NCBI GenBank assembly: GCA_025093555.1
Contig: JAIWNF010000042.1
Location: forward strand, 1 to 64,000
Reading direction: 5' to 3'
DNA from: Circinella umbellata
Taxonomy: Eukaryota; Mucoromycota; Mucoromycetes; Mucorales; Lichtheimiaceae
Length of the DNA stretch: 64,000 nucleotides
The notes under the pieces are model-generated. The model was not told the DNA's origin and made no database searches. It saw only the letters and a program-made list of their open reading frames with translations. Of this stretch, positions 1 through 11,600 are shown piece after piece (position 1 is the first letter of the stretch; the number at the start of each line of letters is the position of its first letter). The position numbers were made by a program, and so were the translations under genes.

Positions 1-1031
1 TGTATTCAATAAGGTCTATGGGTAAATAAAGCCAGTTGTTGTATAAGATGGATTCGTCGTCGCACTCAATTTACAATCGTTAGCAAAGAAAAGATGTAAT
101 GTTGTGATTGTGAAGGTAACAGAAGGTTATCACAGTAATCGTATATGTTCGTTTGGTCGTATGAAAAAAGGTATGATGAGTAGATTAATAATATAAAGAA
201 TTTAGCAAAGTCAATTAATCCATCTCCAATCCTTTATGTTCTATTAAAAAAAAAAGAACCTGGTAGTGTCATATTTTTCTTTTCATAATACACAGTTTAA
301 AGTTCTGTTCTGAGTGAGCGTGCGGCTATATTTATCACGTAGCAATGCAATCATTCAGTATCATGTGATCTTTCGAAGTCCATTATTCGGATCGGTATTT
401 CAAGTGTTATGCTGTTAGAAGTGTAATCCCCGTGTATTTGAATATAAATAAGAATAAAGAGGAACGCAAAAAGAAAAGAATTTTTCCTTGTATATATTTT
501 CGGCTTTTTAATACACAGCAGCTACAATTATCCTCCAAAATATTTTCATGAGCCATTATTACTTCTTTTTCTTATATATATTCATTTATATAACTCTCTA
601 TTCGTAAAACGGTTTCAACTGGTCCATACATTACCCATTGTGTTCTTATATGTATAGTAAAAACTCCCGTGCATCTTTTCTTTAATTGCAATCGTTCATT
701 GAAACACGTGGTTTTTTTCTCTCTTTCAATCGGTTTAAGTATAATATTTAATCTAAACGTATCCCTATATTATACTTGTATAAAAAAGACAAATCAACCA
801 CTATGAGAACTTTTACATTATAGACTAGCCTTTTTTTTACCTTTTAAACGAAAAGTTATTATGGGTTACTTTATTTCGTTTGATTCATTAGTATACAATG
901 ACTCTTCCTGCTTCAACTGTATTTCCGCCGGAAATAAAAATTACTTACACACACATTATCATCCACTCACTCGCATCTATATATGTATATGATCCGTCAA
1001 GAGCATTAGGTTTGTATACACGCAAGTATCT

Positions 1032-1104
1032 TAGACCCACATATTCTTTTTTACGACCATTGATTAACAGAACGCTGTGCTCTGTCGGATAAGAATGAAT
1101 AATG
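1032..1104 (+). repeat. Diverged direct repeat, copy 1
   Basis: About 74 bp match 1849-1922 at roughly 80% identity by eye. Both copies share the stretches CCACATAT, CTTTTTTAC, CTGTCGGATAA and ATAAT in the same order and spacing. The copies lie about 0.8 kb apart. They could be ends of a very old short terminal-repeat element or two members of one dispersed family; no gene lies between them. Confidence 0.6.
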
Positions 1105-1848
1105 CACACAAGACTAAATAATTCTCTAATATATATACACACACCCCCTCTTCAGCGTTATATCACCACGATGTGTTTGTTTATTGATGATACTGGTATC
1201 TTGTTTTTTTCTTCTTTGGGTAGATTATATAGCTTGTGCCGATAACTATTGAAACAATAGCTATTGAAAAAAGGAGTGTTATGGATATGGATTGATATTA
1301 TGCTTCGTATACTTGGATTTGGATAATGGATATTTGGATGGTATGAAATAGAGAATTATTGGGGCTGTTAATGATGTTATACATATCATTGTGGTAATAG
1401 TAATAAATTATTCTATGGATTGTTTTTTATTTTTGAACAATGGTATTTGCTATTACTTATTATGGGGAACGTCAAAATATTATTATTGGTGTATAATAAT
1501 ATAGGAAATGTTGTAGCATAAATAATGTTAGGAATAATATGGTATAAGAGATATAACGAACTGAGACGAGTAATACCATTTCGACATCTTTGGGATTAGA
1601 TCATTTGAAAAGTATAGATCTAAAAAGTTTGATGAATCTTCGAGTTGAATAGAATAATATTGATCCCATTTATTGACTTGCTACGTACCCGTAACTAAAT
1701 TAAGAACGCAAGATACTTTTTTGATGCAATATTTTTATGTTCTTTTACAATTAGCCTCGTTGAAAAAAAATGCACTTTTAATCTATTGGATCATTGGAGA
1801 GTCGGACTGGATGGTTCATATCCAAACTTTCGGATGAGATAATAATGC

Positions 1849-1922
1849 TAGATCCACATATGCTTTTTTACTATCATTAATCAGTAGAACACTTTATTCT
1901 GTCGGATAAAAATGCATAATAC
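1849..1922 (+). repeat. Diverged direct repeat, copy 2
   Basis: Partner of 1032-1104, same orientation, about 80% identical with no large gaps. Similarity fades quickly on both sides, so the conserved unit is under 100 bp as far as I can see. Confidence 0.6.
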
Positions 1923-2589
1923 CGCAACAATATATAATACTTTGATATACGCGAGTATTCTCTTGAGATAAATTGGACAGCCTCAAATATATTGCACTAG
2001 TTATAATATAAACGAGAAAAGTATATATATAATACAAAGCATTTGTTCAGAAGGGATTGAGTATATTCTTGGATGGAATATATCTGCTGAGCAAGGATCC
2101 CGAATTAACATAATTATGAGAAATCAAAACAATCCTCGTAGCTATAACAACATACCCGAGAACATCCAGTAACATAGAATTGATTATCCACAAGAATTTA
2201 TGTATATACTTTATTGATAATAATAATAAAAATATACTAGCCATAACAACACTACCTGAAATCCCTTAATTCAATCATCATTGTAATACCTGATTCACTC
2301 TTTGTTCTTTCATCATCCGTGTGTTTCTTTGATAACGTGTGGTGCTTCATTAATAATATTTGGCGTGGAAACCATATTATGGCTTGCTGGAAGAGTAAAG
2401 TAATTCTTAAAATAGCTTTGTTTGGTGAGTTGGAAAAGATGATTGATCGGAATTTTTCCTTTTTTTTTTTTTGCTGGTGTACTTCATCTGGGATAAAGAG
2501 ATAATGTTCTTATAATACAACATACCCCTCCTCCAGATTGGAACAAGCGATTTATTTATTTATTAAGTTATATAATTTTATAGATGGCG

Positions 2590-2695
2590 GCAGGGCCTTA
2601 GAAAAATAATTTGGTTAATATTGAATGGTAGCAGGACCAGGTATATTTTTTAGAATTTAGATTATTGAGTTAAAGTGACAGCAGGGCCATTAAAA
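2590..2695 (-). repeat. Three short GC-richer repeats downstream of the chromodomain
   Basis: Around 2586-2600, 2629-2641 and 2680-2694 the plus strand has GGCGGCAGGGCC, GGTAGCAGGACC and TGACAGCAGGGCC. They are spaced about 45-50 bp apart in otherwise A/T-rich DNA. The position, just 3' of the retroelement coding region, would fit an untranslated or LTR-proximal region. Confidence 0.5.
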
Positions 2696-2769
2696 TAATT
2701 GTTGCGCAATTTTATTATTTATTTATTTATTTATTTGTTATTATTGTTTATTTATGTATTGTATTTTTT

Positions 2770-3380
2770 TTAATGTTTGAGACGTTTACTTCGCCGTAAA
2801 TTATTGTTATTATTATTATTATTATTATGATTAGGTGACATAGTATTACTACGTTTTCTTTTGTTATCATTTTTATTTATTTTGTTTATTTCTTTTTCAT
2901 TATGACCAAGTCGGTGCCAGTATTTTATTATAAAATCTGGATCAGTAAATTTTTCAGGTTTTAACCATGAATCATCTTTTGGTTCGTATCCTTTCCATCT
3001 GACTAAATATTCACGATTTCCAGGTTGACCTTTATGTTTTATAATTGATTCAATTTCATATAGTTCATCAGCAGGGATGACTTCATCTTGAGATATTAAT
3101 TTTAGTTCTGAAGGTGCATAATTGCGGGGCATTGGAATTCCCTGTTCATCTTGTAAGATGTATGTACTGTACCACCTTGTGTTTTTCTTAATACTTTATA
3201 TGGACCCTCAAAGAGTGGTGCCAGTTTACTATCTCTTAAATGAACTTTGGCCATTACATGACTTTGTTCTGGAAATTCAACAATTTTATGTGTTTTATCA
3301 AATGTTTCTTTTTGTTTTGTTACATATTCTTTTGCTCTTTGTTGCATAGCAGGAAATAAACGTTTTAATTTTTCTCGCAA
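2770..3380 (-). pseudogene. Integrase C-terminus and chromodomain fragments
   Basis: Two overlapping frames continue the integrase. The first (3102-3380) has the GPY/F-like module (APLFEGPYKVLRK). The second (2770-3132) has a clear chromodomain: YEIESIIKH, then YLVRWKGY and DDSWLKPEKF, ending in HRLG. Chromodomains of this class direct integration to marked heterochromatin in related elements; that role here is inference. The tail is a poly-Asn run from an ATT repeat on the plus strand, then a basic RRSKRLKH end. A frame change near 3130 separates the two modules. Confidence 0.85.
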
Positions 3381-4266
3381 ACATCAAAGAAAATGGCGGC
3401 GTTTTTAATCTTTTTGATACACGCGTATTAATCTCTAATTGAGTACTTGGAACATAATAATCCCAATCATTCGCAGCACCTTTTATCTTCTTTCGAAGAA
3501 GGTGTATCGCGTTCTTTATATAGGCTTCACTAGCTCCGTTTCCGCGGGGGTGCCACGGGGTAGATAATCGTTCTTCAATTCCTAGACTTTCACAGAGTTT
3601 TTTCATTGGAAAGTTTTTAAATCCACGTCCGTTATCATGTTGGATAGAATGACATATACCAAATGTGGAAATTACATCAAGTACGGCTTTTACAACTGTG
3701 TTTGATTGTTTATTAGGTAATGTACATAAGATTACGAATCTTGTACAGAAGTCTACCATTAGAAATAAATAATTATTGCCTGATGTTGATGTTTTATTAA
3801 AGGAAGCTAAATCCATTCCCCAAGCATCACCTGGTATGTATGCATAAACAGGGCGTAAAGGATTATAACCTTTTTTTGCTATATTATATTTCATGCATTC
3901 AGGACAGCTAGATACCATTTTTACAGCATCTTGAAGGATTGATCCCCAGCTTAACCCTTGATAATATTGCAAGTACCTAACAATGTGTTCAGCACCAGCA
4001 TGACCGACTTTTAGATGTGCTGCTTCAAGTTCAGCTTTTCTGTCAGTATCAGGAGGAGTCATCATATCTTTAGGTGTTTTACGATTTGTCATTTTAAAAA
4101 CATGTGGATTATCTGATGTATATTTTCTTAATGCTGTTATTTTTATATCGCAACCCCCCCTCCAGCGGTTCACTTGGGGTGAACAAGCGAGAAAGGTTGT
4201 CAGGTAGGACGTTTTGTAATCCTGGTAAATGTACAACATTGAATGTGTAATTAAGGATAATGTCAA
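3298..4266 (-). pseudogene. Retroelement integrase fragment
   Basis: The fragment contains an H-H-C-C zinc-binding N-terminus (AHLKVGHAGAEH, then SCPECMKY). A DDE core follows: first Asp in WGMDLASFN, second Asp in QHDNGRGFKN and the Glu in GNGASEAYIK. The catalytic residues are intact, but the frame is lost near 3380, just before the C-terminal integrase segment. The last ~28 residues of the open frame are read in the wrong frame and overlap the true continuation. Meaningful integrase sequence spans about 3385-4160. Confidence 0.88.
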
Positions 4267-4858
4267 ACCAATTTATCATCATAGGATTGGCTATTCTTTG
4301 TGTATGTAAATATGTTAAGGCTTTACAATCGGTATAAAGTGTAAATGGATGTGCCCATAAATATGTATGGGATTTTGTTAATGCAAATACTACTGCAAGT
4401 AATTCACGTTTTGTAGCAGAATAGTTACGCTCCGATTTATTTAATGCGCGAGCCATGAAAGATATATAATGATCTTTTCCATTTATACGTTGAAATAAGC
4501 AAGCAGCTATGCCAAATAAACTAGCGTCAGTTGCTACATACATAGGCTCATTCATGTTAGGAAATTCAAGTAAAACATTATATGCTAATGCTCTTTTGAT
4601 CATATTAAAACTTTGAAGATGTTCGTTATTCCAAACATTATGTAAAGAACCTAATTTTCTTAAGGAATCAAGCTTAGCACACATTTTGGATGCATTTGGT
4701 AAGAAATCCTGTAGAAAATTAAAAGTACCAAGAAGTTTTTCAATTTGTTTTCCTGTTTTTGGTATGGGCCAGTTAAGTACGTTTGTTATTTTACTGTGCT
4801 CTATTTGACGTCCATGTTGTGAGATACGGAATCCCAATAAATAAATTTGTGTTTGCAT
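4109..4858 (-). pseudogene. Retroelement RT thumb and RNase H fragment
   Basis: This frame carries the RT connection region (LLGTFNFLQDFLP) followed by an RNase H domain of the Ty3 type. Visible RNase H signatures are VATDASLFGIAACLFQ, the KRELLAVVFAL segment and YTDCKALTYL, supplying the acidic residues. Its end, LPDNLSRLF, is the usual tether region before the integrase. The frame leaves the integrase frame at a run of eight C residues (4152-4159 on the plus strand). It is in a different frame from the upstream RT piece. Confidence 0.87.
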
Positions 4859-4862
4859 AAAT

Positions 4863-6056
4863 TTAGATTTTTTTATGATTAATGATCATATTATTTTTGC
4901 TTAATGCTTTTATGACTTGTATGACATGATCTTTATGAGATTCTATTGATTTTGATTTAATTACGATATCATCAATGTAACATCTTACGAATGGCATATC
5001 ATAAAAAATACGACTCATAACTCTTTGGAAACGAGATGCAATAGGTTTTAATCCGAATGGGCATGCTTGAAACACAAACTGATTATTATTATGAGTAAAC
5101 GCAGTACGATCCTGAAACTCTTTTTTTATACGAAAACGATGATATGCACTGGACAAGTCGATCGTTGTAAAAACAGTTGATCCAGCAAGGTCATCAAAAA
5201 TATCTTTAATTAACGGAAGTGGATGTTTATCATTGGTCAAGAGTCTATTATTGAGTAATCTCACATCAAGGCAGATCCGTTTTCCGGTAACTTCTCCTTG
5301 TGAGTTTCTTTTATCAGTTATAGTAAGAGGACTATTCCATGTAGTATTAACAGGCGCTCTCACAATAGCACCATCGTCTAACCATTTTTTAACAGTTTCA
5401 TGGATAACCGGTTTTAAATGATATGGATGAGGGTATTGTCTTTGAAATGAAGGCGGATCTTCTGATGTTGGTAATTCAATTATTGATTCTTCAAGAGGAT
5501 AATATAAGGATAATGGAATTTTTGCATTTTGATCCAGTAAAGGTTGAACTTCTTTAAAAAAATTATTTCTTTGATCTGGAGTACCAACTGGATGATCAGT
5601 ATTTAGTTCTTGATCAGGGTCTATTGGATTGTTATTTTTTACAGAATTATTTTCCATATCATCCCATTTAACCGCTATTCCAGTTATGGCAAGACCGATG
5701 TGAGGCATCAAATCTTTTCCAATAATCATCTCTTCACATTCCAAATCCATCACTTCAAAAGTAAACATAGGTTTATGATTATTATAGCTAATTTTTAATG
5801 GGCCACAAGTACCAATTCTAGCACATTGATCACCACTACCAGCATATTTTATTTTTCCATTAATATAATTTATTGACCAATTATTATTTATACAGAGTTT
5901 CCTATCTATAACTGAAATTTCAGCACCAGAGTCGACCAAGCCGAAACAGCGTTTATTCTGTATTAAAATAGGAGATCTGATTAGTGATTGCGAGGAATCA
6001 TTTAAATCTTTTTCTTTTTTAATTTTATTTGATTTTTGTAGACTTGTATTGTTCAA
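4863..6056 (-). pseudogene. Retroelement protease and N-terminal reverse transcriptase
   Basis: This 397-residue open frame begins with an aspartic protease region containing the D-S-G triad (VDSGAEISVID). It continues into reverse transcriptase with the fingers and palm, including the LDVRLLN segment, the FTTIDLSSAYH motif and the catalytic YIDD box at about 4969-4980. The frame stops in an A-rich run soon after the palm, where the connection to the thumb and RNase H is lost. Only part of a normal pol polyprotein is present, and no gag or nucleocapsid motif precedes the protease. The retroviral-type protease and YIDD box make the family assignment secure. Confidence 0.88.
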
Positions 6057-6241
6057 GTTCTTACCAGCTGCAAAAGCCTCGAGTTCATATTTACAAATGG
6101 ATATAGTTAACTTGTTGTTCTATATGGTTTTGGCTTGGAACATTACACTATAAGATATATGTAAAATATTAAGTTAAATCGAACAGATAATGAGTTATGC
6201 TAACAGGAAATCTGTGTAGTCATGAAGATCATTTCTACAAA

Positions 6242-6595
6242 GAAAAATCACACCAATAAAGTTGTTCTAATCAAATAGTCCAAGAGTATTATCTCTTTTT
6301 TATGAATAATATTTGAGTAAGTCGGTGCTAATGACCAGTCATAATCGATACATTTTTATATTATATATTTTAGTAGACTACTTTTACATTATCAAATAAA
6401 CTGTTAGCTATGCCATTTAGAAGTGAAAAAAAAAAAAAATCGCACGGATAAGCACTTGTTATTTTTTTTTTTAAAAATAGAAAATCGCACCGCACCACCA
6501 ATAAAGCCATTTTAATCAAATAATCCAAGGGCATTATCTCCTTTCTGTAGATAATATCCAAGCAAGTTATCATTAATGAACAGTAAAAATTTATA
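6242..6595 (+). repeat. Diverged direct repeats of about 115 bp (6242-6360 and 6480-6595)
   Basis: Both copies run through ...CCAATAAAG, CTAATCAAATA/TTAATCAAATA, GTCCAAG/ATCCAAG, TTATCTC, GATAATAT/GAATAATAT and AAGT in the same order, at roughly 75% identity by eye. The second copy has a short insertion of CGCACC at its start. They lie directly upstream (minus-strand sense) of the truncated retroelement, so they may be remnants of its 5' end or of another element into which it inserted. Confidence 0.55.
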
Positions 6596-6861
6596 CGTAT
6601 ATTCTATATTACGTATTTATGTTAGTATATTGGTTTCAATAGTGTAAAATTAATTGAAACGAATATGATTCATACGAAGTTATCATAGAGAAAAAAATGT
6701 ATAGCGTCTTTTTAATGAAGTAGTTAGTATGTTTAGTAAGAGAAGTCGTACTGGTACTATCACAAGAGGATTGGCTATGGCTGTTTGCGCTGTACCACTA
6801 CAGTTAAAAACCCGCTAGAAAAAAAATCGCACCGCTAAGAAAAAAAAATCGCACAGGTAGT
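6427..6861 (+). repeat. Scattered A-tract + TCGCAC repeats
   Basis: The unit of an A-run followed by TCGCAC occurs near 6428-6443, 6481-6490, 6823-6835 and 6842-6855. The last two are nearly tandem. On the minus strand these read GTGCGA followed by a T-run. They look like terminal or subterminal motifs of a non-autonomous transposon, but I cannot define its borders. Confidence 0.4.
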
Positions 6862-7383
6862 ACCCTTTAATTATGTAGATGGTTTTTGGGTTGGTGTTGG
6901 ATGGGATGGATGTAGACAGAGTGTTAATGTGGGTATTTTCAACATAAAATTCAATTTTGATTTGATGTTATATTATATGAATTACACTTTGGCATTAGAA
7001 CTGCTTTTAAATTTTTATTTTTGAACCAGTAGGAATTATGGGGGGCATAATTAAAAAAGTGGATAATTGATACAGCATTCCTTACTACTTTATAGTGAAA
7101 GCTTTGTTTTAAAACAACAACAAAAAAAAACTGATGGTACGTAGGTGAGAATATTATCACAAAAAATAAAAATACACGCATAAATTTATTAGTTTCCTAA
7201 AAAGACTCGAAGTCTCCGCCTAATATGCAAAATTATTATTATGCAGCCCTACAATGCCCAGGGAATTTTTTAGCCAATAAAAATGCTACAAAGTGGAGCC
7301 AATCATAGGAAAGGTCGTGTCCATGCATTATGTTTGATTGTTTTTTTTTGTTTTGTTTCTTTACACTTTTTGAATAAATAAAA
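6596..7383. other. Non-coding stretch between retroelement and exonuclease-type relic
   Basis: Apart from the A-tract/TCGCAC motifs I see no gene. A 30-codon frame at about 6730-6819 has no recognisable motif. The stretch 7240-7380 directly precedes the start of the next element's gene and may hold its promoter. Confidence 0.5.
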
Positions 7384-10300
7384 ATGGGAAAAGCTATGAA
7401 GTCTGCTCATTCTGTAAAAAAACCTATTCATAAATATTTCCTCCTTACTCTACGCACTACAACACGTAACCAAAAAAAGTATCGCGTTCAACATTCCCAT
7501 GTTAATGTAAATGACAATATACTGGTTATTTTAAAATATATCAGCCGAATAAAATTATTAACAGTACTTTATAATAGCATTCGGAACAAGTTATTCTTAT
7601 TGAAAGTGTTGGTGATACGATGCTTGAAAACATTAGTTTGGAAATTTACAGGACGAGCAGGCTGAACAACAAGAACAGCAGCAACAACTTAATGATAATA
7701 CTGGTAGTGATAGTTCATCAAATCACCAACAAAACAACAACCAACAAGAAGAACCAGATGATACTCCCCTTGGCGCTGTTCGAGAATATTTATTAAAAAT
7801 AAAAAAGAAGATCAGAAAAAATAAAATCATGTTGTATAACGAACATAAACTCTGGATAGAGCCAGAATCGCCATACGTTTGCTTCCGTGGTCGTCAGAAA
7901 TTTGATCCAGCTTTACTTTACCGTCCACGTATATTTGTATGGGCTCCAGATAAACTTGTTGATATTTTTTGCCAAGCTCCAAATTGTGGCGGTAAACTCC
8001 ACAGTGATGGTTTTAATTGTGATCCTATTACGCGCCGAATTGTGGATAGTGATAGGTAATAATATCCTAAAGACTTGTAGACTATTAATACATCAAAGTA
8101 ACGTGGCTTTTTATTATATATGAATAAAATTATGTATAGAGTTGCTTTTACATTCTTTCTCGACGTTATAAATACTGCGGGTGTGGGAAGACCATCAACG
8201 ATCATGATAGTAAACTCATGGATAATCTACCGTATCACATTCAATCAATATTCCCAGCTATATTAATTCTCCTAGGTGGCATTTCAAGACAACTTGCTGA
8301 TTTACTTCCACCTTGCTTTCAAAATGCTATGAAACCGGAACGTCTACATGATCTACTTCAAGAACTTTATCACCTTCGTTATAGTCGTCTCCAACTTACA
8401 TATTTAACTTCAATTGATTATCAACAGCAACACGCTCCACAATTCTCTTTTTTTTTTTTTTGGAGGAAGTGGGGCAAGTTAAAGTCATCCACCATTTTCA
8501 AATTTTGATGATCCGCTAGGATAGACTGGTTATGTTTCACCAGCTACCTATTTACGTATGATATATACAGCAATTATGGATCAACTTCGATTATTTATGA
8601 ATAAAGAGATGATGCTGTTGGACGGTGTTGTTTTGAAAAAGGAGATCACGCGTTTGAGATAATCAAGCATTTGGCAAAAATTGGTGGTGAATCGACATTC
8701 TATGCATTATATACCGTATGTAACGAGTTTGAGGAGACCATACTCCAACTATTAGTACCAACAAAAAAATTAGTACCTTTAAAAACATCAAACGTTGAAG
8801 TCATATCATTTATACGGTCATCAAGAACCTCAAATATTTTATACAGAAAATATTGCTAATGATAAACGATTTTTGCAAGGGACCATTCCTTCGCTAAATC
8901 AACCTTTATCTGCTACTACAATTACAACAACATCAGCATCATCCACAACAACAAACAACATCACCAACAATAATTCAAATTATATATCACTTCCAGATCA
9001 CATTTCCCCTCGTTATATTCGTACAGTCAGTGATGCAATCATAGCTATAGAACAAATTTTAAGTGATATCCGGGATGGTCGATCAATATCAATTGATTTT
9101 GATACCGAATGGAACTATAATAAAGTTACAAAGTACATTGGAAAGACGGCTGTCGTACAAATTTTGTATAATGATTTCTATTAATTTTACCTATATTGCA
9201 TTATGGAGAACTACCCGAGAAGCTGATTGATTTGTTAAAAAGTAACAATGTTTTTAAAGTTAGACCTAATGTGGGGAACGACCTTGCAAAGATCAATCGT
9301 GATCATCAAGTTGACGCCGATCGAAGATATTTAGTAGAGCTAGACTCATTAGCAAAAAGACCAAGGTGCTGTTTAAAACGGTAGAACCAATTTGTCAAAC
9401 ATTTGTGCTGCTGTACTGGGGCCCCCTTTATACAAAGGGGATGATGATAGATTAAGTAATTGGGAAAGTCTGTTCCTATCACCAAATCAAATATATTATG
9501 CTGGACTCGATGCTTGGGTATCTTTGAACGTGTACAATAGTTTGATTGAACATAGCAGCAATTCAAGAAACCACGATTATATATCCAATAATTCTATCCA
9601 ACCAACAACTCGCACAAATTTTTTTTCATCAATATATCAAGACGATAATCAAGACCAAGAGTATTTGGATTCTGATACATTATTGTATGATGAAGATATT
9701 TTTGAAGAACAACCGGACGAAGAAGTAATAGAGCAAAATGAAAATTATGGCATAACAAGAATTTTGAAAGACCCATTTTATTTGATGGTGCAGCTCGAGG
9801 TCCCTAAGAAACACAGTCTGGGTATGCACATTTATAAAACATTACTGTACATATAGCTTTGGTGATGTTGCTGAAAATATAAATAACATGAGGCATCTTT
9901 ATATATCTATCGAATTTCATTATTTTATATAGCAAAGGAATTTGCACGTCGTTTACGTGATACACTATTTCTAACAGACAAAGATGAATGAAACATAATT
10001 CGAAAATCAAAAATATCACATTCAAGTATATGTTATCAAAAACCCAGCTTGGGTCTTGAAACGAGTAAAATGGGTAATCCCTCACCAAACAATCTGTATC
10101 CTGTTGTTGAATTGCTATTCCAAGAGTATAATCGACAGAGATGCTCACGTACGAATCGTACATTACGTATTTGATGATCAAATTTGGAAGCAAGCTAAAA
10201 ATGTTTTAAATACAATTCAATATGCCTATGTAACAGATCCTCCAGGCGTGTCATTCTATTTTGAAATTGGCAGAGACAAAAGCCAATTACCTTTATATAG

Positions 10301-10960
10301 GTGCACTCGTGGGACCAACACTCTTGAGGGAGGTGTTCATATGAATATCGTTCGAAGGTTTGCTTCATTTGAGGCCTGGACCAAATTAACTGATTGTATC
10401 CTTGCCGATTATCGTTTACGACATAATATCTATGTGTGTAGCATTATATTATATGTTTTTTATTTGGTTGCATTAATTTTTTTTTTTTGATGGTTATGGG
10501 CTAGCTACTTTGTTTTCTTCAAGGCTAACATGAAAAACAGATATAAACAAAGCCATCAAGGCTGCTATGATCTATGGTTAACAGAATCACTTAATATTTT
10601 ATGTTAAAAGTATGTAATGAATACTCTATATCCACGATTTAAGGGTGGATATATTAGTGGACGATTGCGTCTGACATCAGGCCGGGAATCCTTTGTGATT
10701 ACTTTTATAACCAGAAGAGATATCAGCATCCCTCAACATGCAGTATATATCACAACAGCTTCCAGATACTATTGTTTTATTCCAATACTGATTTTTATTA
10801 GTGATCGCTTATCTATACCCACTGGTGTTATAAACAATCCAAGAGGAGCTTTATACAATCATCTCGCAACAAAGCAACAAGTAAAAAAAGCAGTATTGTC
10901 ACTACAGACACAACCAGAAGTCAAGTTATTTTCAAAAAAAAAATTGCGCTGTATACATAA
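7384..10960 (+). pseudogene. Decayed transposase-like protein with C-terminal 3'-5' exonuclease domain
   Basis: A spliced plus-strand gene starts MGKAMKSAHS at 7384. A 5' part (about 7648-8055) has a Q/N-rich linker and a Cys-containing domain with RPRIFVWAPDK and a C-x4-C pair resembling DUF6729. A further exon (about 8138-8450) contains YKYCGCGKT and ISRQLADLLPP. From 8450 on it is broken by a T-run, nonsense codons and frameshifts. Still readable are LDGVVLK/GDHAFEIIKHLAKIGG, a transposase-core-like segment, then a WRN-type 3'-5' exonuclease: SIDFDTEW (about 9092-9111), VGNDLAKI, and YYAGLDAWVSL (about 9497-9530). A conserved tail LPLYRCTRGTNTLEGGVHMN follows near 10290-10350, and RYKQSHQGCYD near 10530. 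Family naming is from memory of motifs, not a search. Confidence 0.6.
8990..9560 (+). pseudogene. WRN/RNase D-like exonuclease domain inside the relic
   Basis: The DEDD-type residues are visible: D and E in DFDTEW, D in VGNDLAKI, and the Y...D of YYAGLDAW (motif III DEDDy). Stop codons and a frame change at about 9180-9400 split the domain, so it is not functional as one protein. Its presence just after the transposase-like segment suggests that this mobile gene family carries its own nuclease. Confidence 0.65.
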
Positions 10961-11600
10961 TCATACCCGATCATCTATCAATTGGACTATCTGCGTTCCA
11001 TAATACTCTAAGATCATCTCCACTGCGACATATTCCATGGGAGTTGTTTCCTGGTTCATCTCATCTTCATTGCCTTCAGACGTGTAACTATCGGCAGTGG
11101 GTTGATAATGTATATAATCCATAGTTTATATGGATGTTGGCAAAAGAAAGTAAAATATTTTCAGCAACATCTTTAATCCGTCTTTGGTATTTGGATATTC
11201 AACCGTCTCTGAACCCTCTGGACCGTCTGAACGTCACCCGAGAAAATATCGAAATTTGCAAAAAAAAAAAAAAAAAGACTAAAAGAGGCATGTTGTGAAA
11301 TTTGTTACAATGTAACGCCCAATCAACCTGAACTTGTCAACCATCAACGAATACTTGTTGACCCGCTTACATATAGTATGCACCTTTGACCAAAATCCCA
11401 CTTTTATTTTACCATGTTATCGACCTTGCTTTTTGCACTACGTTGGAGCCAAATTTCACCTGTGCAAAAATCGGGGTCCATCTGTAAATACCTGGACGTC
11501 ATCCCAGTTGAAGATGGAGAAAAAAAAGAGGAAAAGATTTGAGCTACGTAAGTTTTGAAAGAAAAAAAAGTAATTGTGATATGAACACTAACCAATCTTT

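Larger units (their letters stand above)
1..2540. other. Gene-free AT-rich stretch with an old direct repeat
   Basis: I see no convincing coding region. Open frames here are short, lack recognisable motifs and are interrupted by homopolymers. The one piece of structure is a diverged direct repeat (1032-1104 and 1849-1922), listed separately. Confidence 0.6.
2590..6110 (-). mobile_element. Degenerate Ty3/gypsy chromovirus-type LTR retrotransposon
   Basis: On the minus strand the domain order is protease, reverse transcriptase, RNase H, integrase, chromodomain, which defines Ty3/gypsy chromoviruses. The pol region is split into four pieces by frame breaks near 4860, 4155, 3380 and 3130. A gag gene with a zinc knuckle is not recognisable upstream of the protease (above 6110), and I could not match a pair of long terminal repeats, so the copy appears truncated and immobile. 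Downstream of the chromodomain, 2590-2695 holds three copies of a short GC-richer motif. The frame changes make it a relic rather than an active element. Confidence 0.9.

Noticed and set aside
898..1142. Short coding frames on both strands
   Set aside because: No motif, no consistent codon use; they overlap the direct repeat.
4855..4870. Programmed +1 frameshift in the retroelement
   Set aside because: The break lies in a long A-run, but three other breaks of the same type occur, so decay is the simpler view.
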